64,000 nt of DNA, taken from positions 62,001 to 126,000 of the forward strand of contig JAQOOI010000063.1 in the NCBI GenBank assembly GCA_028554645.1. The letters run 5' to 3'. A program made the position numbers and the translations under genes. This document shows, one piece after another, positions 48,402 to 59,742 of the stretch. The notes beneath the pieces are model-generated. The model did not search any database and had not been told where the DNA came from. It saw nothing but the letters and a program-made list of their open reading frames with translations. The stretch is from Omphalotus guepiniiformis (Eukaryota; Basidiomycota; Agaricomycetes; Agaricales; Omphalotaceae). Each line of letters starts with the position of its first letter. Position 1 is the first letter of the stretch.

Positions 48402-51400
48402 ATGTTCACGCACGCAACAGACTTCACGGTGACCGGTGGCGTATTCATCAACCAAGTGCAACCTGACCGACGGCTAGTCCCCGCCATGGCTGCCTTGAGT
48501 CAATCAACAGTGTCAGTGCCAGTGCCAATTTTGAACCTGCCCCGGGCAATATCAACCGTTGAGAGTGAAGTCTATGCACAGCTCCTACTGCTACGACAGA
48601 AAGGGTATCCATTGTGGAACCCAAAGCCAAGTGAATGCCTTCCCGCTGAGTACAGAAGGGAAGGGGTCAGGATTGGAGACCTTGGTATTCTGAACGAGTT
48701 TGGAGGGTTTGATTACCTCTTTAATGTTTGTGTCCCTGCGGACGATCCAATTAACATTGGGAGGACGCCAGAAGGGTTTAAGCCGATAAGCAACCTCAGT
48801 CTTGGTCGAGATACTCGTGGACCCGAGCAGGCATATCAACCGGGCTCATATGTCGCAAGCCGTGATCCAGATTTCCGGAAAAGGATCATACAAGTCAGCG
48901 AGGGAATGAGGTATGTACATATGATTTTTGTATTGACATAAGGCTAATACAGAATGGTGTTGTGAAAGAGGTGTACCAAGGGAGGTTGGGGGAGGTCTCA
49001 CCTTCCGTTCGACATCCCATCAAGGGGCAATACTTGTGCTTCGAGTACGCGTAGACCATCTTAATCTTTCATTATTCGCAAACTATGCTGCTACAAGTGC
49101 AAGGTCCTGGTACGAGCATATCAATGGTCTTCTAGGTAGACAAGCACCTGCACTTTATCTTGTCACTGGATGCGACAAAACTCGATGCTGGGGCGTGGCC
49201 TCTTTCTCTGAGTCTATTCCTGGTAGCGTGTACCTGGAATACACTCCAATACCGCCAGAGAACCCAAATGGGTGTGCAAACGGAAACTCAGAGCCGGAGC
49301 ATGACCAAAGAGCCAAATACGAGTTCAGAGTCTCGGATTCAGCTTGTACAGGCAGTGGATCAGACTCAACATTTGGGAACCAATCTGGATGTGTGTTTCT
49401 GCGCGGGTTCAGGATAGCTATACGGCCTTGGAGTTTTTGGAATTGGGTAACCGGTACAGTGGATGTTTCCTCCATCACTGAGTTGGAAGCACCAGATTTG
49501 TTGCCCAGAAGTTGTATATTGCCACCACTGTCGCACACTGCTGTCACTGGTATGTGTTCAGTATTTGTGTTCCATTTGGAATACAGTCTGATGACAGGTT
49601 CAATGCAGTCACAGAATTTCCTTTGAAACATAAGGTTCGCAAGGGTTTCCAATAACATTCTAACCTGTCTTAACAATCTGCAGCCCTATCATCCCTTGGA
49701 CGTGATCAATCAGCATATCTTAGAAATGGTAGGCCTTTTGGGTTTTTTAGCTTCCCTGTCTCTCAGCTGATATGAAGCCGTTTAGAATGCCAAAACAGAG
49801 GTAGTTCTCACACATGACGACCAATGGTGTTCCATTCTTTCTGAAGTGAGTTATAACCAAATTTCCAGTGAATTAAAGGCTATACATACACATACCTCAA
49901 GCTTGATCAGAACATCCCAACCAATGAAGACCTCATCCAACGTATGCATATGCATTTTGTAGTTCATTTTGAAAACGGTAGATAAGATCTTGTTGTGTCT
50001 TTGTTCTTTGGAAGCTCATGGTATACAGGAAACGCAAGGCTAGAACCAAAAAGTACAATGGCAGAGGAGAAGCACCATGACCATGATTCCTTTACAGCGG
50101 AAATATCACATAACACAATCATTTCTTCATCAAGTTCTGATGAACACAACATCAGCCTGCAGATGAATAGTCTCTCCACCTCCACAATCACATCTTTCCC
50201 TTCTCTGAGTCCACTGTCACTGACAACAGACAAGTCTCAGGCTCACTCCAGTGATGGCTTGAGCTCCAACTTGCCAGCATCAGCCACAACCCGATTGCTA
50301 GCTGACTTTCCAACTATGTCCATTCTGCCCACTGTGGATGCAGATGCTTACCCTCTGCAAGCAGCTGCTTCTCAGGGAAGTGAAGCTGTGGTGAAGCATC
50401 TTCTGAGTACAGATGCAGATGTGAATGCTCAGGGTGGGCGGTATGGAAGTGCTCTACAGGCAGCTGCTTCTCAGGGACATGAAGCCCTGGTGGAGCTCCT
50501 TCTGTCATCAGGTGCAGATGTGAATGCTCAGGGTGGGCAGCATGGAAATGCTCTGCAGGCAGCTGCTTTTAAGGGAAGTGAACCTGTGGTGCAGCTTCTC
50601 CTGGCAGCAGGTGCAGATGTGAATGCTCAGGGTGGAGAGTATGGAAATGCTTTGCAGGCAGCTGCTTTTCAGGGGAGTGAGGCTGTGGTGAAGCTGCTCC
50701 TGGCATCAGGTGGAGATGTGAATGCTCAGGGTGGACAATATGGAACTGCACTACAGGCAGCTACTTCTGAGGGAAATGAGTCTGTGGTGAAGCTGCTTCT
50801 GGCATCAGGTGGAGATGTGAATGCTCAGAGTGGAAAGTATGGAAATGCTTTGCAGGCAGCTGCTTTTCAGGGAAGTGAGGCTGTGGTGAAGCTTCTTCTG
50901 TCAGCAGGTGCAGATGTGAATGCTCAGGGTGGACAATGTGGAACTGCACTACAGGCAGCTACTTCTGAGGGTAGTGAGTCTGTGGTGAAGCTGCTTCTGG
51001 CATCAGGTGCAGATGTGAATGCTCAGGGTGGGCAGTATGGAAATGCCCTGCAGGGAGCTGCTTTTAAGGGAAATGAAGCCATAGTCAAGCTCCTTCTGTC
51101 ATCAGATGCAGAGATAAATGCTCAGGGTGGGCAGTATGGAAATGCTCTGCAGGCAGCTGCTTTTAAGGGAAGTGGATCTGTGGTGGAACTCCTTCTGAGT
51201 GCAGGTGCAGATGTGAATGCTCAGGGTGGCTGTCATCAAAATGTTCTGCAGGCAGCTGCTTTTCAGGGAAGTGAGGCTGTGGTGAAGCTCCTTCTGTCAG
51301 CAGGTGCAGATGTGAATGCTCAGAGTGGCTGGTATGGAAATGCCCTGCAGGCAGCAGCTGCTAAGGGAAATGAAGCCATAGTCAAGCTTCTTCTGTCATC

Positions 51401-52838
51401 AGGTGCAGATGTGAATGCTCAGGGTGGAGAGTATGGAACTGCTCTACAGGCCGCTACTTATGAGGGAAGTGAATCTGTGGTGAAGCTGCTTTTGGCATCA
51501 GGTGCAGATATGAATGCTCAGGGTGGAGAGTATGGAAATGCTTTGCAGGCAGCTGCTTTTAATGGAAATGAAGCTGTGGTGAAGCTGCTTCTGGCACCAG
51601 ATGCAGATGTGAATGCTCAGGGTGGAGAGTATGGAAATGCTTTGCAGGCAGCAGCAGCTGCTTTTAATGGAAGTGAAGCTGTGGTGAAGCTGCTTCTGGC
51701 ATCAGGTGCAGATGTGAATGCTCAGGGTGGAGAGTATGGAACTGCTCTACAGGCCGCTACTTCTGAGGGAAGTGAGTCTGTGGTGAAGCTCCTTCTGTCA
51801 TCAGATGCAGATGTGAATGCTCAGGGTGGGCAGCATGGAAATGCTCTGCAGGCAGCTGCTTTTAAGGGAAGTGAACCTGTGGTGCAGCATCTCCTGGCAG
51901 CAGGTGCAGATGTGAATGCTCAGGGTGGAGAGTATGGAAATGCCCTGCAGGCAGCTGCCTTTATGAGAAGTAAATCTGTGGTGCAGCTCCTCCTGGCAGC
52001 AGGTGCAGATGTGAATGCTCAGAGTGGAGAGTATGGAAATGCGCTGCTGGCAGCTGCTTTTAAGGGAAGTGAACCTGTGGTGCAGCTCCTCCTGGCAGCA
52101 GGTGCAGATGTGAATGCTCAGGGTGGGAAGTATGGAAATGCCCTGCTGGCAGCTGTCTTAAAAAGAAGTGATGCTGTAGTGAAGCTCCTCCTGGCAGCAG
52201 GTGCAGATGTGAATGCTCAGGGTGGGGAGTATGGAAATGTCCTGCAGGCAGCAGCTGCTAAGGGAAATGAAGCCATAGTCAAGCTGCTTCTGAGTGCAGG
52301 TGCAGATGTGAATGCTCAGCATGGAGAGTATGGAACTGCTCTGCAGGCAGCTGCTTTGAATGGAAGTGAACCTGTGGTGAAGCTCCTTCTGTCAGCAGGT
52401 GCAGATGTGGATGCCCAGCATGGAGAGTATGGAACTGCTCTACAGACTGCTACTTCTGTGGGAAGTGAGTCTGTGGTGAAGCTGCTTCTGAGTGCAGGTG
52501 CAGATGTGAATGCTCAGGGTGGAGAGTATGGAAATGCTTTGCAGGCAGCTGCTTTCAATGGAAGTGAACCTGTGGTGAAGCTCCTTCTGTCAGCAGGTGC
52601 AGATGTGAATGCTCAGGGTGGAAAGTATGAAAATGCCCTGCAGGCAGCAGCTGCTAAGGGTAGTAAGTCTGTTGTAAAGCTCCTTCTTTCAGCAGGTGCA
52701 GATGTGAATGCTCAGGGTGGCTGGTATGGGGATGTCCTGCAGGCAGCAGCTGCTGAGGGAAGTGAATCTGCGGTAAAGCTTCCCCTGGCATCAGGTGCAA
52801 TTGCTCAGACTGGCCAGGGAAGAGGGAAGAAAGCCTGA
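48402..52838 (+). CDS. Chimeric protein: basidiomycete-specific N-terminal domain fused to about 25 ankyrin repeats
   Basis: Seven exons (48402-48910, 48969-49549, 49609-49634, 49684-49728, 49786-49845, 49911-49977, 50029-52838) join in exact phase to 1365 residues. Residues 1-430 belong to a large basidiomycete family of unknown role, recognised by a short FTVTGGVF start, LLLRQKGYPLWNPKPSE with YRREGVRIGDLG, GGFDYLFNVCVPADDPINIG, GGGLTFRSTSHQGAILVL, ARSWYEHINGLLG, LYLVTGCDKTRCWGVASF, CVFLRGFRIAI, PYHPLDVINQHILEM and VLTHDDQWCSIL. The final exon adds a Ser-rich linker and about 25 ankyrin units of 33 residues sharing the NLR repeat consensus. No NACHT, P-loop or signal peptide. The last exon has no usable ATG before 50059, so joining through the 49978-50028 intron is the simplest reading. 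Confidence 0.8.
50344..52800 (+). repeat. Ankyrin-coding 99-bp array, about 25 units
   Basis: Same unit as the NLR array but more diverged between units (SAGADVNA, AAGADVNA and SSDADVNA variants). One unit (near 51,650) has an extra 6 bases of GCA repeat, adding two Ala. The final unit is degenerate (VKLPLASGAIAQTGQ). Confidence 0.9.
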
Positions 52839-53735
52839 GCTAAGGTCTAAGGAGCAGAATGAAATTCTATTTATATATGTCAAGTAGTCCTTTGTATTTG
52901 CAGAAGAAACTTGCTGGGTCATAATTTATAAGAGGTCAGATGATGTGAGGGGTTATATGCCAGGCTTACTACACTCTCTCCTACTCTAGAGAATTGCAGC
53001 CTGATAGCATTTAGTAGAATAATAGTTTTTAAAAGAGGGGGAAACAAGTGCAGGTATGGATACAAACTGTGGAACAACAGGAGTTCATTTGGTAAGATAC
53101 AAACTGCAGTAACCAACATGGTGTATCAAAATCCTAGAATGTTCAACTGTCTGTAATGTTATCATGTTGGCGAGAAATCTGATGATTGAAAGCCTCAGTC
53201 TTGCAGCTCACGTCTAGGGCGCCATTCATCAGCCTCGGGGCCCCAACCCAGCCTGACATACCAGGTATCATGACCACTGAGTAGTTTGGGATTGATACTT
53301 GGCAATTAAAGTTGGTGCCAACAATGTCATCCTTCAAACTGTGGACATCGGCATCGGTATTTCCGATGAAGAACGCATACGGGGGATGTCTACTCGTCAG
53401 ATTATACCATTGCTCAGGTGCATCAAGTGGATAGATGTATGTTCGCTCTGCCTCTTTTCAGTTCCGATTCGCGCATCTTCCTATATATGTAGCTTACCTT
53501 ACGCTCCAGAGAACAGAAAGAGCGTGGTATGGTACAGGATAAAATATAATTTTCCGCAACCATTTGCACGGAAGTATCTTGCGGGGGAAGAGCAAGTCGG
53601 GTTATTCTGGCAAACGTTGTTAATCCGACTCGTATGTAGTGTCAAAATTATATGATACTCACAGCGGACTAGTGACAAGTCAAGAGCAGAGCACTGCGAT
53701 CAATTACAGAGCATGCCCATAGGTAGTACCGACGT
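52839..53735. other. 3' flank of the ankyrin chimera
   Basis: From 52,841 to 53,169 no CG dinucleotide occurs; CG content becomes normal after about 53,200. No gene recognised in 53,170-53,735. Confidence 0.5.
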
Positions 53736-55650
53736 TTAATGGCTGTCCGCTTTTCCTTCTGGTTTTCTAGGTTTGAAGACGGCCCTCTCCCTTACATTCC
53801 GAATTATAGACTCTATATTCACCACTGCCTGTGCGCTTGTAACATCGCTATGCCGTTTCCTCCCTATATTGCATTCAATAATTAGAAACCGACCAACAAC
53901 GACAAAGACCCAAAGCGGAGAAGAATGCTCACCAACAATCGCCCAATTCCTCGTACTCGGAATCCTCAACGTCTCACATTCAACCTCCCAACCACAGTGA
54001 ACACTAAGTGACGCCAGCCAGATACGATACATCGAGTACCCACTCGTATTACTTCCATCACCTCCCAGGTTCAGAGTTGTCGCGAACTCGTCCACCGTTT
54101 GCGACACTCGGCCTGAGGGTAAAGCGAAAACTTTCGCTGCCGAGCGCTCGTACCGCGCGTCAAACTCCCAAGCGCAACATGGGATAGAAAGGTATCCAGA
54201 AGCAGAATAGAGCGTGGAAAGTACGGGTGTCCAAGGTGTCAACTCATCTGCGTGATTCGCAATGATGAATACGCCAAGTGGAAAGAACCCTGACTCGTCC
54301 TCGGAGGAGAGCGGGTTGAATGCATGGACATGGAGGTGCGTCTGGGTCGACTCGGGGTATGATTTCCATGATGTTCGGGCACGTACATCAATACCGTGTC
54401 CTTCGTACCCTTCCGAGGTGAGGATATGTGTCAGCAAGCCATTCCCACAGCTGTCATGAAAAAGAGTGGTTGTTGGCCTAGCATCAGCGGTATACGGAAA
54501 TTATCACTGGAGATGATCCACAAACCCTAGGTCTAAGAATCCACCTGGTGGTCGAGGCCACGACTTCCATGGTTCCCCGTCTTCTAACTTCAGAGAATCT
54601 AAACTGTTCCCGAACGTAACTCTCCAAAGCAACATGAGGTATGTGGCTATCCCAATATCCTATCTCAATGGGTATCAGTTAGTCAACTCCACCCGAGATA
54701 TGAATACCTTTACATACCTCAAATACATGCTTCAGCGGGTCAGTCACTTCCTGCCACGTATCCACAAGTCCTTTATGCCTCTCCCTCATCACAAGATATA
54801 AATCCTGATACTGCTCTCGTGGTATAAGCACATCATGCACGACACGCTTCCGATAATTAGTCATTGCGCCCCATCCGTAGCGGTGGAGAGTGTCAAGGAG
54901 AGCAAGACAGGTACGGTACAATCGCGAGGATTGATCAAGAGGTGTATCAGGTAGAGGTACGACCTCGATGTGTATCGTACCAAAGTCGCAGCCAGATTCG
55001 AGAGAGGCAGGACCCGAAGGCGTACCATGCTCAGAAATCTCCTTCGTTCTCCCTATCGTCGAGATATACCGAAACGCGAGATGTGACACTCTAGGGTGAT
55101 AATAAGGCAACGGCGAATCGTTAGACGTTATTGGCGTAAGAACAAGTGTGTTATTACTAGCCACATCCCGTGTTTCGCTATCCGCGTCCAGACCCGATGT
55201 ATACAGCGTACAATATTGTTCCAAGCTGGCGTCGCGTCCAGGTCTTCTAGGCAAGAGTTTCCGATGCATACATCTGTTCCGTCGAAACCCCTTCAAACGC
55301 GGTACAAGTGAAGGAAATAGATCAATTGGATCATGTACATCCGACGACGTAATATCTGAGATGGTGTCAGAACGGAGGATTAGTGTTGAGTTGTACTCCG
55401 GATGGTGAATGAGTTGAGAGACGGCGATGTCGAACTATCAGAAGGGGAAAAAATGAGCATTTTGAGTGAAGGCCAAAGCAATGTTCGTTGGTGATCGTAC
55501 CAGTTCTTCGGGGAAATTTGCAGGGCAGCTGATTAGAGGTATCCAGATAGTATCAGCTTCATAGGAATCCAAGGGAAAAACCGGTATTTCTTCAGAGCTG
55601 CAAGCAGTTGGCTCAAAGCGTGGACGAGAGCTCGTAGTAGACGAAGACAT
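53736..55650 (-). CDS. TRM44: tRNA(Ser) Um44 2'-O-methyltransferase
   Basis: Trm44 methylates the ribose of U44 in tRNA-Ser using S-adenosylmethionine in the cytoplasm. Four exons (55650-55501, 55434-54718, 54659-54526, 54450-53736) give 571 residues. Exon 2 holds the N-terminal region (FDIAVSQLIHHPEYNSTLIL, RVSHLAFRYISTIG, RHKGLVDTWQEVTDPLKHVF). Exon 3 (DIGIATYLMLLW, PPGGFLDLG) joins exon 4 (CGNGLLTHILTSEGYEGHGI) to form an intact SAM motif I. Then come IIANHADELTPWTPVL, SGYLSIPCCAWEFDARYERS, GGDGSNTSGYSMYRIWLASL and the conserved CETLRIPSTRNWAIVG. The C terminus is basic (KPRKPEGK). The motif I is split by an intron, so unspliced reading looks broken. A truncated copy lies at 46560-47227. 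Confidence 0.9.
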
Positions 55651-55957
55651 TTGTACTTCTGAGAAGATAATTCTGATTTGCTATTCTGTCTTTCGTCTTT
55701 TAATTAGAGCTGTTCTGAGTTGACTTTGGAGCGATGAACTCAGGATAAGCTCCAGTACGTTGATGAAGAGACGAACAGAGTAGACAGAATAGCATAATCT
55801 GTTGGTCCGTGCGCAATCATCGCACCAAAAAACTCGAATTGTTTTCATTTAATCTGAACGTCAACTCGATATACGACGAAACGCGAAAACAAAAGGTCTA
55901 TCTAATGGGTAAACAGGACTAGATACTGGTATAAAAAAAGGGACAGCCACAACTACT

Positions 55958-57564
55958 TCAAGCTTGCAAGCGAATGGTCGAAAACGCGTCAAATGGTCCC
56001 GCGAGTAACTCTAAACGCTTTTGCTCCATGAGCCTGAGACTGAATTGGTAGGGGAAGTAATATTCCACTGTCGTCCAAAGAAAGCTTCGACTGTATTGCA
56101 TCCCAGTCTTGTCATAGTCCGCTATAAATGAAGTTGAGTGAGCAACAGGAAACTCATATGTGAACTAGAGGAACATACTATTTAGTGCAGACCTCATCTG
56201 AAACCATACTTGCGTAACGTCAGTCAGGATACAGTCGACACCCCATCTGACGGCCTATGACACGCATACAGTCAATGTTTTCTGAAAAAGAACGGCGGAG
56301 AACGTCAAAGTGCATACCTCCATCATATGCTCCGGCTTATTCACTGTCCAGACCATCAATCTCTTGCCAGCATCTTTACATTCCCGTCTAAATCTGTACG
56401 AGAATGACAGATTATCAATCTTCGGAAACTCAGATTTCTAGAATAACAAAAAAATGACATACTTTTCCCCATCACTCGAGGCCATCGCCGAGAAGGACAT
56501 TGAAAACGTATCACACTCGCTCCAAAAGTACCTTCGTGCGAGGCGCGGACTGCTGCCAATGTACGACCTCTTGCAATAAGGCAACTTCTCCTTCGCGGCC
56601 GGCAAAAAGCTTGGATGCCATAAGCCCAACAGTAACCTCGGCGCAAGCACCGTCTCCCACTCAGGCTGCGCTGAAATGATCTTGTGCATCAACGAAAACA
56701 ACCTTTCTGGCTGGTTCTGCGGCTTGACATCAACGTTAAATTTCACATGTTGGTTCTCGGGCTAGAAGTATCCAAAGAAGGAAGAGGGGGCGGTACAACC
56801 ATCGGGGTATCGGGGTATCAGGGGTAAGAGCAACGAGGAAAGATAAACGGGTCGTCAGCACCCCGGGTACGATAAGAGGAAACAACTTGCCTTCATGAGC
56901 AGAGTGATGGTCTCTGCAAATGTGGGAATCGCCTGCTTGGGTTCTTTGACAGTGCGAACGTGCTCCATCCCCTTTTCGCCATACCACTGACGAAATTTGA
57001 TATGACCTGGGAAAACATCGAGAAATATAACATAACAGAAGGAGAAAGAATACGAGCAGGGAGCACCAATAACACAAACGGAGGTAAGAAAAATTGAAAG
57101 CGAGGGAGTATCACCGAAGGACACGAACCAGTGGAGTCGGTGGTGCGGGAAAGTTCTGAGCACAGAGTCAAGAATGAGCCACCAAGTTCACCAGCGGCAA
57201 CAGCATGAAAGACACATACCTGGATCATGGAACATAATGACCACGTCGTCTAACGACACATGTACGTCTGCTGACGATGGTTACGGGACGAACAACGGCA
57301 GAACGCCAAACGCTATGAAATACCGCTCTCGATGCCTTCTGCTCCATCGCGGATAGCGGCCTCGAAGCTTGCAAGCGTGTTCTCAGGAAAACGAGCTGAG
57401 GCCTGAAAAACGTTCCAGGTGTCATTCGAAAGCACTGGGTACAAAGGTGACTTACACCGCGGTGGCCCCAACAATCTGTAATTATATCACTTCATAAACA
57501 AACCAGAACCGTTCACAGAAAAGAGACAAGACTAACCAGGCAGATTCTTTCCAGCAAACTGCAT
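55958..57564 (-). CDS. Glycerophosphodiester phosphodiesterase family protein
   Basis: GDPD enzymes hydrolyse glycerophosphodiesters to glycerol-3-phosphate and an alcohol. From the ATG at 57564 spliced exons give MQFAGKNLPDCWGHRG, ASARFPENTLASFEAAIRDG, ESDVHVSLDDVVIMFHDP, LSRTTDSTG, HIKFRQWYGEKGMEHVRTV, IPTFAETITLLMK, HVKFNVDVKPQNQPERLF, the internal part (LLLGLWHPSFLPAAKEKLPY), GKRLMVWTVNKPEHMMEAVR and WGVDCILTDVTQVW. The HRG, PENT, ESDV and HDP motifs and the second catalytic Asp region are all present. The intron after LLMK starts GC (AAG|GCAAGT), a GC-AG intron. A final exon adds a C-terminal tail (YSRSFLWTTVEYYFPYQFSL) ending at 55958. No membrane span at the N terminus. Confidence 0.88.
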
Positions 57565-58091
57565 CTTTGAAGCCAGAGAGAAAGAACGGATGAGACGTGG
57601 GGTGGATAAGAGGAAACGTGGGTATGGCATAAAGATGAGACCGCGTCTTGTTATTTATATGTTCGAGACAAATTCAAAAATGGAGAAACCCCCCCTGTTG
57701 ACTAACTTGACTTTGACGAAGTAAACCTTGCCATCTGGCAATTCAAAATTGCAATTGGTGCCCGCCGGGGTGGAACCGTGAAACGTTCGCGAGCCAATTC
57801 ATCAAGCGAGTCAAGGAAGGAAACGTGTCTTCCAATTCAGAAATCCGTTCAACGAAAATAGGTTGTCTTTAGCCACATGGCTCAGGTTCGTTAGAATTGG
57901 CGACTGTTGAGTATATAGGTTTCATAATTCATTACTTATTCTACCGGTATACTAAATAGAGCGGTATAAACGCTTCCTTGAACCTCAATCTAGGAATACG
58001 TATCGCTGACCCAATGCAGAGATGAGACCATCACCTGCGCATGTCAAAACTCAGTCTTCAACCGTGCAAGTTCCAAGCAAGGTTAGGAAGA
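57565..58091. other. Promoter region of the GDPD gene and 3' end of the acyltransferase gene
   Basis: No coding frame recognised. Holds the GDPD promoter. Confidence 0.5.
57651..57660 (-). promoter_or_regulatory. TATA box of the GDPD gene
   Basis: On the minus strand it reads ATATAAATAA, about 90 bases before the ATG at 57564. It is the best TATA match in this spacer. Confidence 0.45.
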
Positions 58092-59386
58092 CTATGCCGG
58101 CCTCCCCACAAGCACCATTCCTTCGTCCTCTTCGGTCTCTGTACCATTTTCACTTGGCTCTGACCGGCTTTCCCTTGACGAGGGAATAGCACCGTACGAA
58201 TCCGAGGAGGAAGCGATCGAGGCACTAGAGTGTGTCCTGTCTTCGAGCGGCTGTATAGTTTGAATGTCGGAGGGAAGAGAATGGTCCTCGTTACTACCGT
58301 TCGGAGCAGCTGATGAAGACGGTGAAGGGGCTCCCTGAGATTCTTGCGGATTCGGCGGTGCTGAGGAGTCCCGTGGCTCTTCCACTGATCCCGCTGTCTT
58401 CACTTTCACAGAAATTTCACGTAAATTATCCACCATCTGATTGCGGACTCGGGCAGCGAGCTCAGGGACGTCCTTAGCGGACAGTCCATCTGTCGAGACG
58501 GGGGGTAGGACTGTGCAATCCGAAAAGAAATCCCATGGCCTCGTGGTCAGCTTTACGATTCTGTTTCGCCGTCCGCGTAGAACGAGGGCGCGGAGGAAAG
58601 AAAAGACGTGCTTACCCCGGATCTTGACGACACCAGTCCCAAATATGCCTTGCCGATAAATTCGCCAATAATTCTCTGTCACCACGGGAACGATAGGGAT
58701 CCCAGCCTGAATGGCCAGATGGAATCCGCCTTTCTTGAGCGGTAACATGTCTGGTACTTCCGAAAGATGTCGAGTACCTTCTGGATACATCCATAGCGAC
58801 ACTCGTTCCCTCTTCATGAGCTCGCCCGCAGCTTCTAACGACCGCACAGCTCGAGCATTGTTTCCTCTGTCTATGAAGATGGCGCCAGACATGATCATAA
58901 ACGGACCCAGTGGGGTGAATTGTAGTGATTTTTTCGACATCATAGAAGTCCGTTTAGGAATCATCCTATTGCAGGTCCATATGAGAACACACAAAGAACG
59001 GCATGTCGCGACGGTGAACTTCCTCACCTGCCTACAAAAAGGATATCCAACATGCTTTGGTGATTGCACATATATACCGCAGGCCTCGTGTTCATATGTT
59101 CCTCGCCCTCAACCTCCACTCTAATGTCTAGCACCCGCCCGGCAACCGCATAGAAAGTCCGTGCGATAACCCAATTAACATCATACCGATGCCCTACCAG
59201 CGACATTGTAGCCGCCACTACAGCACCCCAGGTCGCAATAGCAGTCAAGCATCCCAGATACATTCCTAATCGAACATAATACCGTCCAACAGGTGAAGAA
59301 GCAGCGACTGATCGTACGAGAATCACAGGAAGCGAGATATAAGCAACAGGCTTGAAGACCTTGAAGACCGAGTATAAGAAAGACAT
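58092..59386 (-). CDS. SLC1: 1-acyl-sn-glycerol-3-phosphate acyltransferase (PlsC/LPAAT family)
   Basis: Transfers an acyl chain to lysophosphatidate to make phosphatidate at the ER. Exon 1 (from 59386) encodes hydrophobic N-terminal helices (PVAYISLPVILVRSVAA; GMYLGCLTAIATWGAVVAA) and the catalytic NHxxxxD box (VYMCNHQSMLDILFVGR). The next exon has MSKKSLQFTPLGPFMIMSG, the FIDRGN motif, the acyl-acceptor site SLWMYPEGTRHLSE and GIPIVPVVTENYWRIYRQ. Near 58,515-58,615 lies an intron without in-frame stops, between KIRGK and VLPPVSTDGL. The C-terminal 110 residues are Ser/Pro/Glu-rich and look disordered, an extension beyond the usual family length. The palindromic GTGCTGTATATAGCAC about 60 bases upstream of the ATG may serve as a TATA element. 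Confidence 0.9.
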
Positions 59387-59742
59387 TTGAAGAGGAATCG
59401 TGACAATCAGAGTCTAGATGGAAGTTGATGGCAGAGAGTGCTGTATATAGCACGCTTAAGCAGCGCAGCTAATGGAGAGCAGTCTCCTTCGAGCTCGTCG
59501 GAAAGGTCCTTTACTTGGGTACTTAGGTCGGCTAACCAATGAAAGATTTGCTGTCGGAGTCTGTGTCGGACCTCAAACTCTCGCTCGTCGCCGATTTCGG
59601 CATCCTCACCTCTTTTCGAGCCATTACCCCCATTACCCCAAAGGTTGGAACAATGGCTGAGTTACCAACAGGTGCTGCCTCTGCTTGTAGTTTTCCCTTG
59701 GAAAACACTTAAAACAGAGTCACTGAATCAGCGACAGGCAAA
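59387..59742. other. Divergent promoter region
   Basis: Lies between the start codons of the acyltransferase (-) and the coiled-coil gene (+). An ATG at 59,653 opens a frame that stops quickly, so it could be an upstream ORF. Confidence 0.4.

Noticed and set aside
49995..50058. Start of a separate ankyrin gene at GTGTCTTTG
   Set aside because: There is no ATG there; the region is better explained as intron (49,978-50,028) and exon start of the chimera. An internal ATG at 50,059 remains a weaker alternative.
54450..54540. Apparent loss of the SAM-binding motif in TRM44
   Set aside because: The motif is split by an intron; joining GFLDLG at 54,526 to CGNGLL at 54,450 restores it, so the gene is intact.
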